A stretch of DNA of 11,117 nt from JAFGED01 sp034430835 (GTDB taxonomy: Bacteria > Chloroflexota > Anaerolineae > B4-G1), in the NCBI GenBank assembly GCA_034430835.1, contig DAOUDX010000073.1, positions 1-11,117 of the forward strand, written 5' to 3'. A model generated the notes under the pieces. That model was not told the origin of the DNA and did no database searches. It was given only the letters and a program-made list of their open reading frames with translations. A program made the translations under genes and the position numbers. Positions 7,322-11,117 of the stretch are shown here, in pieces. The first letter of the stretch is position 1. Each line of letters starts with the position of its first letter.

Positions 7322-7330
7322 ATCACCTCC
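7322..7330 (-). promoter_or_regulatory. Strong Shine-Dalgarno site that decides the C69 start
   Basis: On the minus strand GGAGGTGAT overlaps the last codons and the TGA stop of the DUF1294 gene. With nine bases between GGAGG and the ATG at 7316 it is a near-perfect ribosome site. The rival TTG at 7322 lies too close to be used. Confidence 0.8.
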
Positions 7331-7706
7331 CGCTCTGCTCCAGGAGCTGCCGGAAAAAGACCCAGTAGATTAGCACGCCGTGGAGCAGCGTGCTCGCGAC
7401 CAGGATCGCGAACATGCCCCAGTGTTTGCGGATGTTCGTCTTGTGGCGGAAAAGGCCTCGTCCGAGCCACGCGCCGGCAAAGCCCCCGGCGAGGACCAAC
7501 AGATTGAGGGTGTGTTCCGGTACGCGGATGTTGGGTTTCTTGATTCTCGCCAACCACTTGTCCAACCAGTAAAGTATCAGGGTGGTCAGGCCGAGGCTGG
7601 CGAGCCACGCCGCATAGAACGGCAGTTGCAGATCCAGGTACAGAAAGTACACGAACACCAGGATGAGAGCGAGCGCCAGAACGGTCGAGTATCCCAAGTA
7701 TTTCAT
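7323..7706 (-). CDS. DUF1294 family membrane protein
   Basis: The protein has 127 residues and four predicted membrane helices (about 5-24, 29-47, 67-84 and 97-117). Between helices two and three is the DUF1294 signature: DK (49-50), RVPEHTL (from 61), LAGGFAGAWLG and FRHKT (86-90). Family members are often fused to a cold-shock domain or stand alone; no function is established. This one stands alone and begins with hydrophobic segments. Its ATG follows AAAAGGAT with five bases between. It is 33 bp downstream of the fatty acid hydroxylase gene, and its stop lies inside the ribosome site of the C69 gene, so all three genes are probably translated from one transcript. Confidence 0.85.
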   Translation of the reverse strand: MKYLGYSTVLALALILVFVYFLYLDLQLPFYAAWLASLGLTTLILYWLDKWLARIKKPNIRVPEHTLNLLVLAGGFAGAWLGRGLFRHKTNIRKHWGMFAILVASTLLHGVLIYWVFFRQLLEQSGR

Positions 7707-7739
7707 AGGATCCTTTTCTGTATTGCCGCTCAGATCGAG

Positions 7740-8375
7740 CTAGGACGGCATCGTTCCGAACACGATGTCCCACAGCGGCGAGCTGACCCCAAACCGCATG
7801 GTGGGTGTCTGCGCGTGGTGCGCCATGTGATGCCGCCTGAGGAATTGCCAGACCCGCCAGCGGAAGCGAAAGTGATGGGTGCTGTAGTGCAGCATGTCGT
7901 AGACCAGGTACCCACCCACGAAGCCGGAGAACAGAGGGGCTATCCAATGGGCTATTCCCAGCAGCATGCCCAGCACCAGGTAGAAGAACCCGTAGAACAG
8001 CAGGGCCAATGGAATGCTGACTGCCGGCGGCATCACCAGCCGGGTCTTGGACATGGGCTGGGCGTGATGGACGCCGTGAAACAGGAACGACAGCCGTTCT
8101 TGCCAGGGTGTGCGCGGGCGAAAGTGGAAGACGAACCGATGCAGCGTGTACTCGGCGAGCGTCCACGTGAACAGCCCGACCAGGAAGCCGGCGGGGATGC
8201 ATAGTGGCGATACGCCTTCTGGCCTGCCCGCAATGGCGATAGCCAGAAAGATGACCACGACCGGAGTCCAGATGATCAGCACGACGGCTGGGTGAATGTG
8301 CGTGAAGAATTCCAGAAAGTCGGATTTGAACAAGCGGATTGGCTCTTTGCTGCGCTCAATTTCCATGTGGCTCAT
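7740..8375 (-). CDS. Fatty acid hydroxylase superfamily membrane protein (FA2H/Scs7-like)
   Basis: This is a di-iron membrane oxygenase of the sterol desaturase/fatty acid hydroxylase superfamily. In 211 residues it shows all histidine clusters: HRFVFH (H79, H84), HGVHH (H100, H103, H104), HYSTHH (H163, H167, H168) and HHMAHH (H182, H183, H186, H187). They are spaced around hydrophobic helices at about 28-49, 57-75 and 118-158. The arrangement resembles the catalytic part of FA2H/Scs7, which add a 2-hydroxyl to sphingolipid acyl chains, without the cytochrome b5 domain of the eukaryotic enzymes. Carotenoid hydroxylases of the CrtZ type belong to the same superfamily and cannot be excluded. 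The ATG is preceded by AGGAGG (8383-8388) at seven bases. It is the first gene of the minus-strand operon, divergent from the WYL regulator. Confidence 0.88.
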   Translation of the reverse strand: MSHMEIERSKEPIRLFKSDFLEFFTHIHPAVVLIIWTPVVVIFLAIAIAGRPEGVSPLCIPAGFLVGLFTWTLAEYTLHRFVFHFRPRTPWQERLSFLFHGVHHAQPMSKTRLVMPPAVSIPLALLFYGFFYLVLGMLLGIAHWIAPLFSGFVGGYLVYDMLHYSTHHFRFRWRVWQFLRRHHMAHHAQTPTMRFGVSSPLWDIVFGTMPS

Positions 8376-8397
8376 GCTTCTTCCTCCTGTGACCGAT

Positions 8398-8425
8398 AGT
8401 ATACCTCTCTCTCCGTTCCACGCAA
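8398..8425 (-). promoter_or_regulatory. Putative promoter of the hydroxylase operon
   Basis: On the minus strand TTGCGT (8420-8425) and TATACT (8398-8403) are 16 bp apart, and the -10 box is 22 bases before the start codon of the hydroxylase gene. The match to the sigma-70 consensus is moderate. Confidence 0.5.
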
Positions 8426-8455
8426 GGGGGCTTTGTCATGGCACTCTGCCTAATC

Positions 8456-8488
8456 TTGACACATTCCGCCATAATTCCGTGGTATAAT
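8456..8488 (+). promoter_or_regulatory. WYL regulator promoter with long spacer and tandem repeat operator
   Basis: TTGACA (8456-8461) and TATAAT (8483-8488) both match the consensus exactly, but the spacer is 21 bp, not 17. The -10 box is extended (TG at 8480-8481 before it). Two direct repeats with an 11-bp period, ATTCCGCCATA (from 8463) and ATTCCGTGGTA (from 8474), fill the spacer. Such spacing with repeats in the spacer suggests a regulated promoter, perhaps autoregulated by the WYL protein. The first base of the -35 box is 54 bp from the minus-strand -10 box. Confidence 0.6.
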
Positions 8489-8516
8489 GAATGCACCCTG
8501 GAAGAGGGAGAAAACG

Positions 8517-9533
8517 ATGGCTAATGTCGCCACACGCCTACTGTCGCTCATCATGATGCTCCAGTCCAGGCCCAGTTGGAAGGCCGGCGAGCTGGCTAGC
8601 GAGCTGAACGTCTCGGAGCGGACGGTCCACCGCTACATGGCGATGCTGGACGAGATAGGCATCCCCATCTACTCGGAACGTGGGCGGTACGGCGGCTTTT
8701 CGCTGGTGCGGGGCTACAAGCTGCCGCCGCTGATCTTTACCGCCGAGGAAGCGACGGTGCTCTACATGGGCGCCAACCTGGTGCGGGACGTGTGGGGACA
8801 GACGTATGGCGACGCGGTCACCGCCGTCACCGCCAAGCTGGATAACGTCCTGCCCGACGATCTGCGCGCGGAGGTGGCCCAGGTGCAGCAGAGCCTGGTC
8901 GTCGGAGGGCTGACCGCCAGGGACTATCGTCCTTGGGAAGCGACGATCCACGCGCTGCGCCAGTGCATCACCGAGCGGCGGTGCGTCCGCCTTGCGTACA
9001 GCGGGATTGTTCGTCGGGAGGAGACGGGGCACGTGATCGAGCCGTATGGACTGGCGTTCCAGTGGGGACAATGGTACGTGGCAGGCTATTGCCGCCTCAG
9101 GCAGGACATGCGTACGTTTCGAGTGGATCGCATCCAGCAGATCGAACCCCTCGCGGAGCGTTTCGTCATGCCCCACGAGTTTGACGTGCGCGAGTACCTG
9201 CAGCGCGCGATGCAGTACGAGTCGCCTCATCAGATCGTCGTGCGCATGGATGCCTGTGTCGCTCAGTCGGTGGCCGAGTGGGACAGCAACTGGCTGACGG
9301 TCACCGATCACGACGACGGCTCGATCACCGTACGGTTTGGCACGGCGAATCTCGACTGGGCGACGGGTTGGGTACTAAGCTACGGCCCGGCGGCCATGGC
9401 TTTGGAGCCGCCGGAACTGGTGGAACGTGTGCGCGCGGCCGCCGAGGGCGTGTTGCATAGGTACGGTGGAGGCAGTGTCGATCAGCAAGCGCCTGAGGCT
9501 TTTCAAGCGAAACCCCCGGCAGCTACGTTCTAG
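8517..9533 (+). CDS. WYL-domain transcriptional regulator with DeoR/HTH_11-type N-terminus
   Basis: The N-terminal winged helix (residues about 5-60) includes RLLSLIMMLQSRP, WKAGELASELNVSERTVHRYMAML with the recognition helix at SERTVHRY, and YGGFSLVRGYKLPP in the wing and linker. The WYL domain spans about 140-215: it begins near ATIHALRQCITERRCVRLAY, has HVIEPYGLAFQWGQWYVAGY (W186-Y187-V188 in place of W-Y-L) and closes with FRVDRIQQI. A C-terminal WCX-like segment follows (about 235-315). WYL domains bind ligands such as nucleic acids or small effectors and control transcription. I start at ATG 8517, after GAGGGAG at six bases. The ATG at 8487 is inside the -10 box and cannot be translated from that promoter. 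Its stop overlaps the stop of the convergent toroid gene. Confidence 0.92.
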   Translation: MANVATRLLSLIMMLQSRPSWKAGELASELNVSERTVHRYMAMLDEIGIPIYSERGRYGGFSLVRGYKLPPLIFTAEEATVLYMGANLVRDVWGQTYGDAVTAVTAKLDNVLPDDLRAEVAQVQQSLVVGGLTARDYRPWEATIHALRQCITERRCVRLAYSGIVRREETGHVIEPYGLAFQWGQWYVAGYCRLRQDMRTFRVDRIQQIEPLAERFVMPHEFDVREYLQRAMQYESPHQIVVRMDACVAQSVAEWDSNWLTVTDHDDGSITVRFGTANLDWATGWVLSYGPAAMALEPPELVERVRAAAEGVLHRYGGGSVDQQAPEAFQAKPPAATF

Positions 9534-10582
9534 AATCGCCGCACCCGCCTGGCATACGCCCGAAAGGGAGTGCGCGGCTCCAGGCCCAGCCAGTCGCCGG
9601 ACCCATCAAACCGGGAGAGCGAACGCAGGAGGTCAAAGGTGACCCAGCGCGAGGCCTGCGGCCGCGGTGCGTACTCCCACAATCCATACGGACCCTGCGC
9701 CCCCTGGATGAACGCCATCAGGTCGGCGACCCGCGCATCGTCTCGGAATGCCCCCACCCGCCCGCTCAGATCGAGTATCTGCGCCACATCGAATCGCGCA
9801 TAATAGGTGAGGAATCCCCGCGCCGGCTCTACCCCGATCAAGCGTGCGACATCAAAACCTAGATTCTGCCGCTCGCGCGTCTCACGTCCCAGCAGCAGAT
9901 CCAGCGCCCGGCGCGCCTCGGCGCTGGTACGTCGTTCAGGGTGATGAGCGAGGCAAACCAGCGCTCCCGTCGTGTTGGCGCGACAGCCCCAGCGGGAGTG
10001 GGCCAAACGGCGATAGCCTCCTACATAGCCATAGTTGCCGGAGGCGATCCCGGTGGGCCAGGCACCATCATCCAAGCGCTGGCGCAACAGCCATTCGTAG
10101 GCCTCCTCGGCGCGTGGATCGGTGGCGTAGCCGCACATCGCCAAGCCCTGGAGCGGCAGCGCCGTCTGCAGCGGCATCATCGAGTACCCCTCGGCCGCCT
10201 CCTCGATCAGATGCCCGTCGATCAAACCGGCGCGTATCTCCGCCAGCGACCAGGACCCGTCGGGCTGCTGGCGCGAGAACAGGTACTTGGCCCCGCATTG
10301 CACTGCCGCATGATCGGGGCCCAACCCCAGGTAGCCGAGCCGAGAGAGCGCCAGCGCCGTCGCGCGCAACGCGCCGAGCTGTGACCGTGCGCCCACCCGT
10401 TCCCATGACCCATTGGGCTGCTGCAAAGCCAGCATGTCGGCAACCAGCGGATCCTGCGCGCTCAAGGCGGTCAGCTCGCGCACCTCATCGTCATCTTCGG
10501 GTCGTCCCAGGAGTTCGCGCAGGACAAGCAAGCGCAAGCACGGCGAGGGATCGGCAAGCAGCAGCGCGGCCCAGGTCGTCAT
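9530..10582 (-). CDS. Terpenoid-cyclase-fold (alpha/alpha toroid) protein, squalene-cyclase-like repeats, function unknown
   Basis: The protein has 350 residues, mostly alpha-helical, with four QW-like motifs that end helical hairpins: QQPNGSW (54-60), QQPDGSW (105-111), QRLDDGAW (168-175) and QGAQGPYGLW (293-302). These repeats are typical of the prenyltransferase/squalene-cyclase toroid. It is much shorter than a squalene-hopene cyclase, and no DxDD catalytic motif is seen in the expected second half; nor is there a signal peptide or membrane helix. So it is probably a scaffold, or an enzyme of unknown type, rather than a triterpene cyclase. The ATG overlaps the UvrA-like stop (ATGA), and AGGAGG (10587-10592) lies four bases before it. 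Pairing with a DNA-damage-type ATPase suggests a shared role that cannot be named from sequence. I do not recognise a specific gene. Confidence 0.85.
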   Translation of the reverse strand: MTTWAALLLADPSPCLRLLVLRELLGRPEDDDEVRELTALSAQDPLVADMLALQQPNGSWERVGARSQLGALRATALALSRLGYLGLGPDHAAVQCGAKYLFSRQQPDGSWSLAEIRAGLIDGHLIEEAAEGYSMMPLQTALPLQGLAMCGYATDPRAEEAYEWLLRQRLDDGAWPTGIASGNYGYVGGYRRLAHSRWGCRANTTGALVCLAHHPERRTSAEARRALDLLLGRETRERQNLGFDVARLIGVEPARGFLTYYARFDVAQILDLSGRVGAFRDDARVADLMAFIQGAQGPYGLWEYAPRPQASRWVTFDLLRSLSRFDGSGDWLGLEPRTPFRAYARRVRRF

Positions 10583-11117
10583 CCACCCTCCTGGGTCGCA
10601 GGTAGCGTGCCCACCCCAAGGATCTCGCGTAAATAGGGTGCGGTGGGCGTGTCGCCCTGCGCCACTGCCTCCGGCGTGCCCCCGGCGACCAACTGCCCGC
10701 CTTCAGGCCCGCCGCCCGGGCCCAGTTCGATCAGCCAGTCGCAGGCCGCCAGCAGGTGCGCGTGATGCTCCACCACAAAGACCGAGTGGCCCTCATCCAC
10801 CAGCCGGTGCAGCACGCTGCTCAGCCGTGCCACGTCATCCAGGTGCTGGCCCACCGTCGGTTCGTCCAGGATGTAGAGCGTCTGTGAGTTTGTCGTGCGG
10901 CACAGCTCTTTGGCGATCTTGAGCCGCTGTGCCTCCCCGCCCGACAGCGCGTAGGCCGGCTGGCGCAGCACCAGATACCCCAAGCCCGCATCCTGCGCCG
11001 CCGCCAGCGAGCGGGCGAGCCGCGGTTCGTCGCCGAACAGCTCATAGACCTCGTCGATGGTCAGTGAGAACAGGTCGGGCAGCGCTACGCCTCGCCGGCG
11101 GACCACCCGTGCCTCGG
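10579..11117 (-). CDS. UvrA-like excinuclease ABC-type ATPase, C-terminal end only
   Basis: The reading frame is open through the right edge (EAR before VVRRRG), so only the last ~179 codons are seen. LFSLTIDEVYELF and GLGYLVLRQPAYALSGGEAQ show the UvrA second ATPase domain, with ABC signature LSGGEAQRLKIAKEL and Walker B TLYILDEP. VVEHHAHLLAACDWLIELGPGGG and GGQLVAGGTPEAVA match the UvrA C-terminal motifs, and the end is LREILGVG. After Walker B, canonical UvrA usually reads TTGLH with F or E near the D-loop; here it is TVGQHLDD. UvrA dimers detect distorted DNA and load UvrB, but paralogs with other jobs are known, and this divergence and its partner argue for a paralog. The gene overlaps the next gene's start codon. 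Because the N-terminus is outside the window, zinc modules cannot be checked. Confidence 0.9.
   Translation of the reverse strand, partial: EARVVRRRGVALPDLFSLTIDEVYELFGDEPRLARSLAAAQDAGLGYLVLRQPAYALSGGEAQRLKIAKELCRTTNSQTLYILDEPTVGQHLDDVARLSSVLHRLVDEGHSVFVVEHHAHLLAACDWLIELGPGGGPEGGQLVAGGTPEAVAQGDTPTAPYLREILGVGTLPATQEGG

Noticed and set aside
7380..8204. Plus-strand open frame of 274 codons opposite the hydroxylase and DUF1294 genes
   Set aside because: The minus-strand genes carry intact His clusters and DUF1294 motifs; this frame is low-complexity, rich in Q, R and E, with no ribosome site.
8487..8516. ATG at 8487 as start of the WYL gene
   Set aside because: It lies in the -10 box and has no ribosome site; the ATG at 8517 has GAGGGAG and gives the usual N-terminus.
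7727..9777. A 14-base match CCGCTCAGATCGAG at two places
   Set aside because: One is between genes and one inside the toroid gene; a single 14-base match is not unlikely by chance in 11 kb.
9844..10605. Plus-strand open frame of 253 codons opposite the toroid gene
   Set aside because: Composition is dominated by R, P, A and S, typical of antisense GC-rich DNA; the minus strand has QW repeats.

Overview
This window of about 11 kb looks like bacterial chromosome, mostly GC-rich and densely coded. It carries ten complete protein genes, plus one gene cut by each edge. No tRNA, rRNA, CRISPR array or insertion sequence was seen. The mix of genes (GH51 and GH13 glycosidases, a secernin-type C69 peptidase, a DUF1294 membrane protein, a WYL regulator, and a UvrA-like ATPase coupled to a terpenoid-cyclase-fold protein) would fit Chloroflexota or a similar environmental lineage. 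That placement is an inference from gene content, not a marker-based assignment.

Layout: (1) Positions 2-529, plus strand: the 3' end of a gene whose reading frame matches the C-terminal domain of abortive-infection (Abi_C) proteins. Its central part is richer in AT than the rest of the window. It overlaps the next gene. (2) 505-2001: a cytoplasmic GH51 alpha-L-arabinofuranosidase. (3) 2192-2860: a small lipoprotein with an HExxH motif of DUF922 type. (4) 2957-3412: a two-helix DUF3592-like membrane protein. (5) 3515-5155: a GH13 alpha-glucosidase, joined by an ATGA overlap to (6) 5152-5967, a biotin-protein ligase without a DNA-binding domain. The ligase carries an in-frame insertion made of a short repeat.

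Minus strand: (7) a three-gene operon read leftward from 8375: an FA2H/Scs7-type fatty acid hydroxylase, a DUF1294 membrane protein and a C69 (secernin/dipeptidase) Ntn-hydrolase. It is divergent from (8) a WYL-domain transcription factor (8517-9533, plus). The 140-bp space between them holds a plausible promoter in each direction and a tandem 11-bp repeat that may be an operator. (9) Convergent with the regulator is a minus-strand pair: the C-terminal end of a UvrA-like excinuclease ATPase (10579 to beyond the right edge), which overlaps by ATGA with an alpha/alpha-toroid, squalene-cyclase-like protein (9530-10582).

Functional reading: the left half deals with plant-type or storage glucans and arabinans (arabinose and glucose release) next to housekeeping biotinylation. 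The centre is a membrane-lipid-modification operon, possibly controlled by the neighbouring WYL protein. The right edge is a UvrA paralog tied to an uncharacterised toroid protein. The points that deserve most attention are the UvrA/toroid pair, the divergent WYL promoter with its 21-bp spacer and tandem repeats, the repeat-derived insert in the biotin ligase, and the cryptic Abi_C domain.
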